64,000 bases of DNA, taken from the NCBI GenBank assembly GCA_022495995.1, contig JAFEMH010000923.1, positions 512,501 through 576,500 on the forward strand. Direction: 5' to 3'. The notes below the pieces were generated by a model. It was not told the origin of the DNA. It did no database searches and saw only the letters and a program-made list of their open reading frames with translations. This DNA is from Adenophora triphylla var. japonica (Eukaryota; Streptophyta; Magnoliopsida; Asterales; Campanulaceae). The first letter of the stretch is position 1, and every line of letters begins with the position of its first letter. This document shows positions 1 to 11,900 of the stretch, piece by piece. The translations under genes and the position numbers were made by a program.

Positions 1-705
1 GAGAACCTAGTTTGACACGCCTATACGCCTTTGAGATGCAAACTCTCTTTCACCCCAAATTGTTGTTACACTCTTGATCTTGATATAACCACGGTTGCCA
101 AGAGTCTTAGGAGCATAGTTGGTGGAGTCTAATTAGGGGTGGTTGGGGGGGAGAGATATTATAGGTGAAGCAGGGATGTAGTTTGTGTTTCTGCATTTGA
201 ATATTTCCATGTATTTGACTGATGTTAAAATATCATTTTTCATGCTGAGAGGTGACAAGTTTTGAGAGATGAGGAAGGCTTTATATTTCCAATAAGAGGG
301 ATAGTACTAGTAAGTATGGTGACTGGCTGCTAATTTGTTATCTGTGCTCGTCTTCTTCTCATGGTTTCCTTATTGTAAAGAGACCAGCTAATAATGCCTG
401 CTTAGAGAGTTGGTCAAGTTTTCAATTGTAGGTAATGCATCTGAAAGCTAATAGGAGCTGATTAATACTGTGGGTTCAGCTGTTGAGGATGTTGCCTAAC
501 TTTAAGAGCAGATGTGATCAATCATGGGTTCTTATTGTTTCTCTTGTAAAGTTAGGAACTTAAAATCTTAATGTCCATAGCGTGTTGAATCAAACATATG
601 TAACCATTAGCTATCATTCATTTTTTATTTTTTTTATTTCAGCATTCGGGAGTTGGTTAAGTGCAATCATTGATTAACACTGCTTCACATTTTTTTTCTT
701 GGCAG
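1..705. other. Non-coding flank or intron upstream of the glycosyltransferase exons
   Basis: No coding exon, RNA gene or repeat is recognisable here. The stretch ends in a pyrimidine-rich tract and an acceptor AG at 704-705, so at least its right part reads as an intron of the glycosyltransferase-like gene that follows. The upstream exons that such a gene should have are not visible and may lie outside the window. Confidence 0.4.
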
Positions 706-2054
706 GGGAATGAAGGAAGATTCTCTGTTTATATACATGCATCTAAGGAAAAAACCAGTCCATTCTAACCGTTACTTTATTAATCGAGAAATTCGCAGTG
801 ACAAGGTTCGAATGAACAATATGGATGTACCTGTTTGGCTAACATCCTATCTTTTTGGTACTTATGCTCTTCGTTTATAACTGTTATCACCATCATGCTA
901 TAAACTCCGTTTGGCTACGTCTTACTTTTTCCCCACCCCTCAAAAGAATTAGAGAAGTACTTAAGTCTTGTTTGGATTTGAGTGTGGAGCATACAGAACT
1001 GGGTCCGTTTTAAACAGCTTTTCCCTTTCCTTGTCACATCCAGCCATATAAATAGTTGTTGTGTTAAACTAGCACTGTAGCACCTTGGTTCCAAAACGTG
1101 AGCATGGACTTTACACAAGAAAGTACTCATTGGCCAATTCGTGCATCAAACAATACTCTTGGTCCTTGATCCTTAAACATCAACTTTCCTTCATTTTACT
1201 TGCAAAGTTCTCATTCGAATTTCCAAGTTTCTAAAAGGGAAAAGGGAAAAGTGCCCAAGTCATTCACGTGTGGGAAACAGAGTACAGGAAGACCACAAGA
1301 ACCTCTTAGGTCTTAGCCACTTTGTGCTGGTAATTTGATTTTATTTGAATATGACCCATATATAGTATGAACGTCATGCTTGTTCCTATAGTCACAGTTG
1401 TCAATATTTTCATCAGTGGCTGAATACGGTTACAATTTTTGGTCATGATTAAATTATCACATGCTTGAGCTAAAATATTTGTATTGTTATTTGATTTTGT
1501 GCAGGTAGTGTGGGGAAAAATTTCAATGATTGATGCCGAGAAACGGCTTTTGGCAAATGCACTTAAAGATCCTGATAACCAACATTTTGTGTTACTTTCT
1601 GACAGGTGACATAATGATTCCCCTCTCCTCCCTCCAGCGCATGAAAGCGCACTGTGGTTGGTCATTATACTATTGAATTCCTGAGTAACTTTTATTTCTA
1701 TTTTTCAGTTGTATACCATTGCGAGATTTCGACTATGTGTTCAACTATCTCATGTACACTAATATCAGCTTCGTAGACAGGTATGTCCAAATTTCATGGA
1801 TATAATTTGGCAAAACTACCATTTGGGCCACACCCAATTTCAACACATTATTTACGTAGGCCACCCAACTTCAGTCATTTCTAGTATTGCTTCAATCTAT
1901 ACCTCCAGATATCAACTTTTCTTTAATAAGCTACTTTGTATGTGTTTTCCAGGTTGGACACTTGGAAGGTAACTCTATTTATTCAAGATCAAAGGTTACA
2001 GTTCCGCCAGAGCCTGACCTGGAAATGGCACTAAGAGCTCAAAGGCGTAGGTAG
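706..2054 (+). pseudogene. GT14 / Core-2-I-branching-like glycosyltransferase fragment, frameshifted
   Basis: Three exons (706-805, 1505-1605, 1709-1780) with consensus splice sites read as part of the plant GT14-like glycosyltransferase family (DUF266 / Core-2-I-branching type), Golgi type II membrane proteins. Diagnostic stretches are VYIHASKEKPVHSNRYF, WGKISMIDAEKRLLANAL and HFVLLSDSCIPLRDFDYV. The A run at 749-754 is one base too long for the family frame and brings in a TAA a few codons later, so the reading frame is broken. A fourth exon (1953-2054) does not continue the family sequence: one frame gives an unrelated tail ending at TAG 2052-2054 (PPEPDLEMALRAQRRR). The N-terminal part, and everything after the SFVD motif, is missing. 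It sits directly inside a CACTA terminus, which suggests a captured fragment; a sequencing error in the A run would be the alternative for the frameshift alone. Confidence 0.72.
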
Positions 2055-2108
2055 ATTCCTGTCAGAGTATTTGCTCAAAGGCTAACATTGTATAAAAATG
2101 TAGTAGTG

Positions 2109-2591
2109 CTTGTTAGGTTTTTACCACTTATATTATGTATCTTTTGGGAATGAAGTTTGTCAATACATGTTAATTATCATGTCAATTAATTTTTTATATA
2201 ATATTTTTTTATTATTTAATTGTATATATATTACTATTAGTAATCAATATTAATACATAACAACAGCCGTTACATTAGGTGTGCATCTAATTTTTGGCGT
2301 TACATTAGGTATTCAACTACTTTTTAAATTGGCGTTGCATTAGGTACTCATCTACTTTTTGGCGTTGCATTAGGTGTTCATATAGTTTTAAAATTGGCGT
2401 TGCATCAGGTATTTACCTAATGCAACGCCAAAGCTTTGGCGTTACATTAGCTTACTATGTCGTTGCATTAGACCTAATGCAACGCAAGAGAATGCAACGG
2501 CCATTTGGCGTTACATTAGGCCTAATGTAACGGTTTTTGGGCCCTAATGCAACGAAAATTGGCGTTACATTAGGTCAGAAATGTAGTAGTG
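2109..2591 (+). mobile_element. Right end of a CACTA (En/Spm) DNA transposon with subterminal repeats
   Basis: The last bases, TGTAGTAGTG at 2582-2591, are the reverse complement of CACTACTACA, a typical CACTA terminus. Just inside lie about a dozen copies in both orientations of a 16-bp motif, TTGGCGTTRCATTAGG (about 2260-2580). Such clustered subterminal motifs are where CACTA transposases bind. No left end (CACTACTACA in direct orientation) is visible, so the element either starts outside the window or is truncated. A second TGTAGTAGTG occurs at 2099-2108 in the same orientation. No transposase is encoded in this piece. Confidence 0.72.
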
Positions 2592-2992
2592 ACCCTAAAC
2601 CCTAAACCCTAAACCCTAAACCCTAACCCCTAACCCCTAACCCCTAAACCCTAAACCCTAAACCTTAACCCCTAAACCCTAAACCCTAAACCCTAACCCC
2701 TAACCCCTAAACCCTAAACCCTAAACCCTAAACCCTAAACCCTAAACCCTAAACCCTAACCCCTAAACCCTAAACCCTAACCCCTAAACCCTAACCCCTA
2801 AACCCTAAACCCTAACCCCTAAACCCTAAACCCTAAACCCTAAACCCTAAACCCTAAATCCTAACCCCTAAACCCTAAACCCTAAACCCTAACCCCTCAA
2901 CCCTAACCCCTAAACCCTAAACCCTAAACCCTAAACCCTAAACCCTAACCCCTAAACCTTAACCCCTAAACCCTAAACCCTAAACCCTAAAC
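2592..2992. repeat. Interstitial telomere-like array, CCCTAAA with CCCCTAA variants
   Basis: About 400 bp of CCCTAAA, the plant telomere repeat on its C-rich strand, mixed with the variant CCCCTAA and a few point changes such as ACCTTAA and ATCCTAA. It starts immediately after the CACTA terminus at 2591 and runs into the TATAGGG-type array, interrupted by the LINE insertion. Since single-copy genes continue on the right, this is an interstitial array and not a chromosome end, unless the assembly is wrong here. Confidence 0.95.
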
Positions 2993-3005
2993 CCTATAGT
3001 GTATA

Positions 3006-6000
3006 CCAAGGGGCATCAGTTCAGTTGGTAAGAGTATGTGGCTTCCTCCGGGAGGTCCAGAGTTCGAACCCTGCAGAATGCAACTAGGTTGAAAAATTTA
3101 ATAGTGGGCAAAAAACCCCCTCCCCTTTGTTGGGAGTTAAATTTTATGGCCTCGGGGCAGCTGATCAATCTTGAGAAGAGTGGTTTTTATGTAGGAAAGC
3201 GGATGAGGAACTTCGAGGTGGATAACATTCGACGTTGGTCGGGATGTGCACATCAACAATTCCCTTTAAAGTACTTGGGTATTCCTTTGTTCAAGGGGAG
3301 AACACAGCGGATTCATTTTGCGGAGCTGGAGCAGAAGGTGATGAAGAGGATAAATGGATGGAAGGCGAGGCTGCTATCTTTCGGAGGTAAATTGATTTTA
3401 ATTAAGTCAGTTCTTAGCAGTATTCCCATTTATTCTATGGGAGTTCTAAAGGTACCTAAGGGAGTGATAAAAAAGATTGAGGGGATGTTGGCAAATTTCC
3501 TTTGGAGTAGTGGAGGTTAGAAACGTCCCCAATGGGTGGCTTGGGATAAGGTTTGTAAACCATTTCAAGAAGGCGGTTTGGGGGTGCGTTCGATGGGGGA
3601 AGTCAACAGTGCGCTATTGGCCAAGTTGGCATGGGTTGCTAAACATGGCACTTCCTTGTGGTCTCGGTTTATTCGGGAGAAGTATGGGATGCGATATGCG
3701 GACTCTAGTTCACATGCTTGGAAGGCTGCTTCTTCTCTATTGCCTCAATTGGAGGAATGCTGCAGATGGATCATTGGTAGAGGGGAAATTCGGTTCTGGT
3801 TGGATGATTGGTGTGGGGAAAGCATTGGGGGCCCTAATCCGGTGGATCATACGCTTACGGTTCGGGATGGCCTTTCTGTTATTGATGATTTATGGGATTT
3901 GATTCCGAATCATTTGCATGATAGTATTCAGAGAGTCCGTATTGATATGGATATGGAGGACAGGGTGGTTTTTACTTTGACAAAATCGGGTATTTTCGAG
4001 ACTTCTGCTTGGTGGGAACACTATCGTCTCCGGAGTCCTTTAGTGGATTGGGGAGCTAAGATATGGCATAAGCATATCCCGACCAAGGTGAGCGGTTTCT
4101 GGTGGAGATTGATGCATAATGGCCTTCCGGTAGATGCTAGATTGGAGGAGAGGGGTTTCAATATTCCACCGAGATGCGTTTGCTGTCCTTTGGGTGGAAA
4201 TAGAGAGACTATTGAGCATTTGTTTCTTCACTCGACGATGGCTCTCACTTTATGGCAACATTGGTCCTCGTATTTTGGTATTGGGTATCATTATACGGAC
4301 TTACAGCATTTATGGGAGATTTGGTGCAGGGGTCAATCCAAGAGATCGCAGATTGGGTTGGTGCGTATGGGTATCATGTTGTTTGTTTGCTGGGGATTGT
4401 GGAAGGCGAGATGCAAAATGGTGTTTGATGGCAAACAGATGGAGAGTGGAGCTATCATTGATGGGGTTCATCATGATTTGTTGGATATGTGTTCATCTTT
4501 GGTTCCTAAGGGTAAGCCAACAGCGGAGGCCCGAGCCATTTTATCGGATTTGGGTTTAAGGGTGGCAGAGGTAAAGTGTAGGAAGATTAGAACGCTAAGA
4601 TGGGAGCCTGCGCGTGATTACTTCTACACTCTAAATACGGACGGTTCTTCGGTTCATGGCGTGAGCTCGGGAGGAGGAGTCATTCGAGATTGGAGGGGTG
4701 GTTTTATTGGGGCTTATTCCAATTTTTATGGGATGGGAACTAATATGCAGGCAGAGATTTTTGCCCTTCGTGATGGTCTAAGGTTATGTCGGGATCTTCA
4801 ATTAACATCTGTGCAGGTGGAATCGGATTCGTTGGTGGCTGTTGGGATTTTGAGAGGCCAATTTTATGGTCCTTGGAGATATTCGTATGAGCTCAGGGAG
4901 TGCAGCGGTTTAATGGGTGGTTTTGGCATTAGACATGTTTTAAGGGAAGCAAATGGTGTAGCGGATAGGCTTGCAGCGATTGCCCATGATCATCGACAAC
5001 ATATGATATATTCTATGGCTCATGAGTTGCCGGGGGAGGTGGTAAAGGCTTTAAAGTTTGATGATGGGGGTACATATGTGGTCCGTCATTGACATGGGTT
5101 ATTTGGATTTTGTGTCTTTGCTGGTGGAATATTGCTGTTTTGCTGGTGCCATTGCTGATGTTTACATGAGTTTCTATGGTTGTTTGGTTGCTCGTTACAT
5201 CAATGATTTGGGTCAGATGGATTTAGGATGTTGGTGGATGTTTTATTTTTGGTTTCTGCTGAATTTTTGGGTGTTTATGTGGATAGACAGTGATATGGGA
5301 CAGATTTTTTGGCTTTTGATGGCTGTTTTGCTGAAGATTTTCTGGTGTGAAGCGCCATGCTTGGAATTCAAAATGGATTTTTCTGTCCAAGGGATGCGGC
5401 TGTTCCAAATTGTGATGGCTACTGAGTTTAGCCATGATTTATTTGGGTTTAGGATATGCATGTGCTGGTGGCAAAGATTAGCCATGTGTTTGATGAAGTA
5501 TCCCGGCTTGCTGAAGTTAAGGCAGCGGATTGTTTGGCCTTGTTTTGCTGCAATTTCCTTGCTGATGTGCACGGCAATTGTGGGTCGTAATTATTATGCG
5601 ACAGATTTCATGGCTTCTGGTGGTTGTTTGGGTCAACAAAACAGTTTGGTTGTCGGTGTTGGTGAAGTGCTTGCAAAGGCTTGGCTGCAATTTATGTGGC
5701 TCATATTTATTAGACGACAGACTTCTTGGCATTTGTTGGATTTTGGTATATGGCACGGCAGTGTATGGATTTCAGCATGGCCGTGCCAAATTGTTTTTTC
5801 AATTCTGGAGTTGCTGCCTTTGGGGAGCGTCCGCTCCCATTTCAATGGAGCGTCCGCTCCCAAGCAGATTGGGCTGGGCTCCTTGGCGGGTTGGGCTGGT
5901 ATGTGGATATGGGCTTTGGATTGGGCTTTGCTTGGCATTGTCTTGTTTCTCGGCCAGGTTATGGTTGGTTTGATTAATGTTGGGATGGATGGGTTTATTT

Positions 6001-6092
6001 TATTTATTTTGGTTTTAGAGTTGGGAATTTTAATACCCGCTCACTGATGTAATATTTTCTTTCATCAATAAAATCTCCCAGATGTCGTTCTG

Positions 6093-6131
<39 letters not shown>

Positions 6132-6142
6132 AAAAAAAAAAA
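3006..6142 (+). mobile_element. 5'-truncated LINE with tRNA-like head and poly(A) tail
   Basis: A non-LTR retrotransposon flanked by a perfect 13-bp target duplication, CCTATAGTGTATA, at 2993-3005 and 6143-6155. It ends in about 45 A residues, with an AATAAA-type signal near 6066. The first 75 bases are not LINE-like but tRNA-like: an A-box-like stretch (CAGTTCAGTTGGTAAGAG) and a B box (AGTTCGAACCC, about 3061-3071), as in the heads of plant SINEs. Then the element enters the C-terminal half of a LINE ORF2. The 3' region 5093-6096 is untranslated; its long open frame looks fortuitous. Confidence 0.9.
3134..5092 (+). pseudogene. LINE ORF2 C-terminal half: RT thumb region, zf-RVT, RNase H
   Basis: The frame begins after the reverse-transcriptase catalytic YADD motif, which is lost by 5' truncation. 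It reads through the post-RT region typical of plant L1-type LINEs (FPLKYLGIPLFKG, KLILIKSVLSSIPIYSM, GGLGVRSM). Next is a zinc-binding zf-RVT block (CVCCPLGGNRETIEHLFLHS) and a C-terminal RNase H domain (RVT_3). The RNase H acidic residues are all there: D in NTDGSS, E in MQAEIFALRDGL, D in VESDSL, and D in REANGVAD. One in-frame stop, TAG 3518-3520, interrupts an otherwise open frame. Without the catalytic half it cannot transpose itself. Confidence 0.88.
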
Positions 6143-6184
6143 CCTATAGTGTATAGGGTATAGGGTATAGTGTATAGGGTATAG
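6143..6184. repeat. Short block of the TATAGGG/TATAGTG minisatellite
   Basis: A 42-bp remnant of the same 7-bp array seen at 15152-16660. It lies between the LINE target duplication and the left LTR of the gypsy element, showing that both inserted into one array. Confidence 0.9.
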
Positions 6185-8920
6185 TGTGAGGACCCCGACC
6201 CGGAACCTACACGTGTCCCGAGCTGGAGCGTCCTCAAACTAACCCAAAATATCCTATACTTTTAAAAACTTTTATTTAACTTTCAAATATAAAAACAATT
6301 GTTAAAAACCATCTCGAAATAACTCTACACCTTTTCATCAAGGAGTAATAGTTGACTAACTTAAGAAGTAAGAAACTAATTTAGTTACAAAAGGGCATTG
6401 GTTATAACATAAAATTAAGATTTATAAATACACCCTCCATACGAATTATACAAAAATACACTATCTACACCAATCTAAACATAACCCGACAATTCCCAAA
6501 ATACCACTTCTAAACTCCTTTCCGCCCTTACTTGCCGGTCCACCCGTGTCTCGGAATCTAAAACAAGTAAAGGGAGAGGGGTGAGAATAAATCTCAATGA
6601 GCTATTATGGATGCAACAAGATGCCATACAAGATGCAACACGTAGCATGGCAACACATAATCGTGCACATCTCACATAATAGTAAAACAAGAAACACATT
6701 CCGTTACCTTTGTTTACCTTTCCCGTCCGAACAATAAGTCGTATAAGCGTGGGTATCAATACTCCACTATGTACGTGAATGCATATCCACTGCACCCGAT
6801 ATCATGTAACCGAGACAGTTATGCTTATAACTCATCTCTCGTGAACCGCTTAGGCATATTCACATCTTATAAAACCCGTCTCTCGGGGAAGATATAAGAC
6901 ATCGGCATTCCTATGAACCGACCGCACATATCCATGAAGCCGAACCCCGCCTGTGCCGCAGCAGAGGGGAGAGGTCACAGTATGATGAATCTTCAATCAC
7001 TTAGAGAACAAATCAATAACCGATTGAAATCCATTATACCCCCAATCACATAAAATATCAACACGTTCAAGCACATAATAGATACTTGAAATATAATCCA
7101 CAAACGGGATGAGAAATATAACCACATGGTAAAATATACTCATGCTAAATCCATACCATAGTGCAATAATCATGTAACACACTATGCATAGTTCCAACAA
7201 TGTATAACATTCCAAGTAAGGTACAATATCATCAATAAATCCACAAATGGGATAACAATATAACCCTATAATAAACCTATCCACACTTGGGATAAACATA
7301 CAACTTGTCAAATATTCCACACTTGGGGAGCCACATAACACTTGCCAAATAATCCACAAAGGGGATAAACAATATAGTCACATGGTAAAATAGAATATCT
7401 GGAAATGATCATTACATATTTAGTTTATAAAACCAATTCCATTTGAGAGATCACCTAAAAATACTCAATTTGGACTCTTGAACCATCCAATTTCGAGTCC
7501 GTATGAATTAACTATGATTTATTCAATTTCCACTCAACTTCTAACGTACAATACTACCTGCTGTAACCAAATCAGATTTTTGGGACATAAGGATAACTTC
7601 TTTAGCTATGAAACCATCACATTCAGAAAGTACTCAGAAAAACACCCAATTTAGACCCAAGAACCATCCAATTCCGATCTAATATGATTAAGTTATGACC
7701 ATCACAAGATTGCTAAACGAATTCCCGGTTCGAATTGAAGTTAGGATTTCTGGGATCTTGGGCGACCGCCCAAACCTCTTGGGCGACCGCCCAAGAGGGT
7801 TTTCAAGGAAATGTGAGTTTACGCCGGCATGGGCGGCCGCTCGGCCCCCTTGGGCGACCGCCCAAGCCTCCTGCCGGCCCAAACTTAGGTTTTTAACCCC
7901 TTTAACCCTAGTTCTTCCTTCCTCTACCATTGATTATTCAAGAACACCCAAGAAGGATTCTAACCTTACTTATCTCATCTTAAATCATCCAAACCCAAGA
8001 TAACATATACTTAGATTATTTACCACTTAATTTCCCACCCATTTCATGTTTAACCTTTCTAGATTTTCTTCTTTGAACATTAACTTCAACCTATCTCATT
8101 TACTAAACATCCATCCCCCATTAAAGTTTCCAAGGCATGAATTAATCATCTTAATCCAACTCAACACATTTTCTTACACTCTTAATCATTTCTTATGAAC
8201 AACAATAACATTCCATAACATTAACTAATTCCCAAACTCCAAGAAGGTTTCCAAGGTATCAAACAACCATTATAATAACAATCACAACATCAAATCATTT
8301 ATGAGCATACAAAGAAAGGAAGTCATAATAACTCACCTTAGCCAATGCAAGATGAAATGAAGCTTTCCTAGGCTTGAACAACTCCTTGAGGTGAATCACT
8401 CACAAAAGGACACTTGGATTTAAATTTGGTTGAGAAATAAACTTGGTAGGAGTTCTTGAAATGGGAGGCTTCCACCAAGCTTCCATGGAAAAGTGAAAGA
8501 AGAAGAATGAAGAAGAAAATGAAAGTGAGGGGAAGGAGTACAAAATGGGTAAGGAAGAGAGGGGGGGCCGGATTAGGGGGAAGGGTGAGGGAGTATGGTG
8601 TGTTGACTTGGGAAGGATGGAGAGTAATTTAGGGAAAGGTCCCCCCCCTTCCCACACCATACTTCCACCACACAATTCTTTCACTAAATTAAAATAATTC
8701 CTCCCAATCCATAACATTTTATTTGTTCATTTTATCACCACTCCAATCTATTACTTTATTTATTTTCTATTCTTATTTTTCCTTTAGAACATTATTTATT
8801 TCCTTATCATTTTATCCTAATATAATAAATTACAGATAAAAATGAACACATAATATTATCATTAATAGTAAAACATATAATTTTATACTAAAACTAGTGC
8901 CTAGGGTTAGGGTCGTTACA
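6185..8920 (-). repeat. LTR of the gypsy element (its 3' LTR)
   Basis: A 2,736-bp LTR that on the minus strand begins TGTAACGACCC and ends GGGGTCCTCACA, giving TG...CA ends. It is nearly identical to 12421-15151; by eye the differences are a few tens of substitutions and small indels. It contains a GC-rich cluster of TTGGGCGACCGCCCAA motifs around 7757-7870 in an otherwise AT-rich sequence. Confidence 0.93.
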
Positions 8921-11900
8921 CTCACTCCCCCTTAAAGAAAATTCGTCCCGAATTTGACTGGTACTTACCTAGATGTTCAACTCACCTCGATTACTTACGT
9001 ATAACTCAACTTCAAATTCTTCCCACGATTCCTAATTCCATTAATAATACGATATTACCACCTACCTTGTTCCATGAATACCATGCAATTATCATTAACC
9101 CGAATTTTCACGACCTCAAAATATACATAATTAAAAGTATTACAACTTATGTCACCAATTACATTACAATATCACATTAAACTTCAAATACTCTATAAAC
9201 TTCTCCAAGCCAGTCTATAAGTCAAATCACCAACCCTTTCCAAAGCTTCAAATGGATTAACGAACTCTGGCGCCAATTTTCCTTAGGCCTTGCCTCTCCA
9301 AACTCACCCCAACAAATTAGAGATCGATATTTTCTTCCCAAACTATGCTTCATACAATTTTATCTCAATGATATAAGGTTAACTACTATTATACGCACTT
9401 AACCACTGGTAACCATACGCCCTATTGACTACTAACCTCCATTGATCATGCCCGTAGCATATCATCAACCATAAGTAATTATCCCTCAGATTTTCATAAG
9501 ATTAAACTTAATAGCATCCCTACATTCTAAAAGGATCTTTCTCCAATGATTAATACATCCAATCCATTTATCACTATGGGGTTTATACAATCGAATTATC
9601 CCCTAACATATGTGAGGACTCTATCAATCAATATCTCATTAAACTATATATAAAGAATAGAAATACAATCAACTTCCTATAAACAAAACAACATACTCCT
9701 CTTTACTTCCAAGATAACCAAATCACAAAACCCATCGTTTTAATACTCTTAAGTTCAACCTAGAACTCTAAGTATTTTAATAAATCTTCTAACGTCAACA
9801 TTCTATTATCACCATTCAATGTTCCAATTATGTTCAGGACTAGTGACAATTCAATATTCAAATTGAAGGGTTGGCCGCCCACAACGGAGCCGATCCAACT
9901 CCAAAACAAAAAGCAGGAGTCTATTGTGGCCAGACACAATAATAACCCCACATTTATCAAATCATTTCTCGGACCAAAACTTGAACACAATTAATCATTA
10001 TAGGGAAACTAGGTTGCTTTTCTACTTGCTTCCGTACGAACTATAACTTTAAAGTAACATGTCTTTCGAAAATTTACAACACCTTTCAGAATTTCAAATG
10101 ATAATATAAAAAGAGATCCAAAGAGACCCGAATGGTTTACTTATTTAAAACCGGCCCATACCGGTTTAATTAACTAAACCACTCAGAAATTTCAAAGGAT
10201 TGATAAGCTAACAAACTAACTCGAGTGATTTAATTATCTACAACCGTCCCATACCGGTGGTAGATAGTTAAATTACTCACGTATTTTACTTTACACGAAA
10301 ATGGTTTCTTGACCTTATTAAATCAACTATCCCCGAAGGGCACAATTGCTCATACCGAAGTTCAACACACACTTCAATTGTTAAAACACAATTAAACAAT
10401 TCCAACATAATATTCTTGTTTAACTTCTATTTATAGTATAGCCACCATTCACAATATTTATACTTAACTAAATTCTCTTACAAGAAAACACAATCTCGCA
10501 ATACTATTACTATCTCCGATAAATAACACTAAAACAATCGTTAAGATTATAAGTCGGTTAAATCATCCTCAATTCAATGATTCCTCAAGTTAAACATTCA
10601 ACACTTTTACTTAATTTGAGTCATCTATTCTTTACCTTCGATATTGGAATTATACTTAATAACAACATATTGTAAACATCTAGTTTCCGATCAAATACCA
10701 TAATTTCTATATAAGAAAATAAAATTGGAACTCACCTAGATCAATTATCCCCAAATTTCAATTAAACATTAACGGTATAATCTAGCTTACCTCCCTATAA
10801 CCATCAACAACTCAAAATCCGTATAACGTAATATCTCCCAAGCATCACACCAATCCCTTATGTGAGTCACGCAACTAAGTCAACCTATACGGTGTAATCA
10901 TCTTAAAGTACCCTTTCTTCCCATAAGATTCATCCTCATTTTCCTTCCTCATTTAATGCTAATCGTCTTTCAAAATAACCACACACATATATTATCAATT
11001 TCTGAAGTTGATCCTATAAATCACCAATAACTACATCTATTATACTTCTTCATATTTACCCTATTTACCTTTTCATAACTAATACACAATCCACAAATCC
11101 AAACGGTCATACTAGATGTAAATGTTGTCCTAAGTATATCCTTAAAGCAAATATTTACTGTAATTGTAACACTCCGAAAAAATTCAACTAATAACCATTG
11201 AGTATCCTACAAATTTCTAAAATCGAGTCATGCAAATTATCAACAAGTGATAACGAATACTTATTGCTTACAGTTACCAATTTGAGATCTCTATAACCTT
11301 ATAATTAACCACCAAGTATCATCTTTTCTAAATACAGTAACAATTTATCCTTACTGAGAATCGCTAAGCTAGATATCTTCTTTATCAACTAATTTCTCAA
11401 GTTGAATCATCAATTCCATCATCCCACTTTGTATACTCTATCTAGGGATCCGAATACCGAAATAGTGACTTATCTCTACTCAGCTTCAATATCCTGGTAT
11501 GATACCTGATGAAAATCCATTTTTGAAACTCACTTGCAAAACACCACTTAGTCAACTTATAGGGTGATATTACTTACAAAAATATCTGATTTCCTATTCA
11601 ATTTAGTAGCAAGACTTCAATCAATCTCTCCTTAGAGAATACTTATAGCACCTAAGGCAAAGATATATTAGTTCTATAAGATCTCTTACTCACGATAATT
11701 TATAACTCATAAAATCTCACTTAGATTATCACTTTCAATACTAGTCTCATATATCTAGTCTCCACCACGAGACACCAATGTATCAATACTTACGCAAGTT
11801 ATACAACCAGAAACCACTCTTAATTAGGCCATACTTTCGACATTTACACATATATGACATAATAGCAAATAATGACTTATCCGCCTCAACCACACACGGA

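Noticed and set aside
2592..2992. Chromosome end or telomere-telomere fusion
   Set aside because: Single-copy genes continue on the right, and the repeat orientation (C-strand then G-strand) is the reverse of an end-to-end fusion.
3006..3080. Genuine tRNA gene
   Set aside because: A- and B-box-like motifs exist, but a complete cloverleaf with acceptor stem pairing is not visible, and the stretch is the first part of a retrotransposed unit.
5058..6047. 329-residue plus-strand open frame after the LINE ORF
   Set aside because: It lies in the LINE 3' UTR, is extremely rich in W, F, L and C, matches no family and overlaps other open frames on both strands.
7695..8003. LTR-internal ORFs with conserved copies in both LTRs
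   Set aside because: Similarity only reflects LTR identity. The frames end at different places in the two copies and have no family match.
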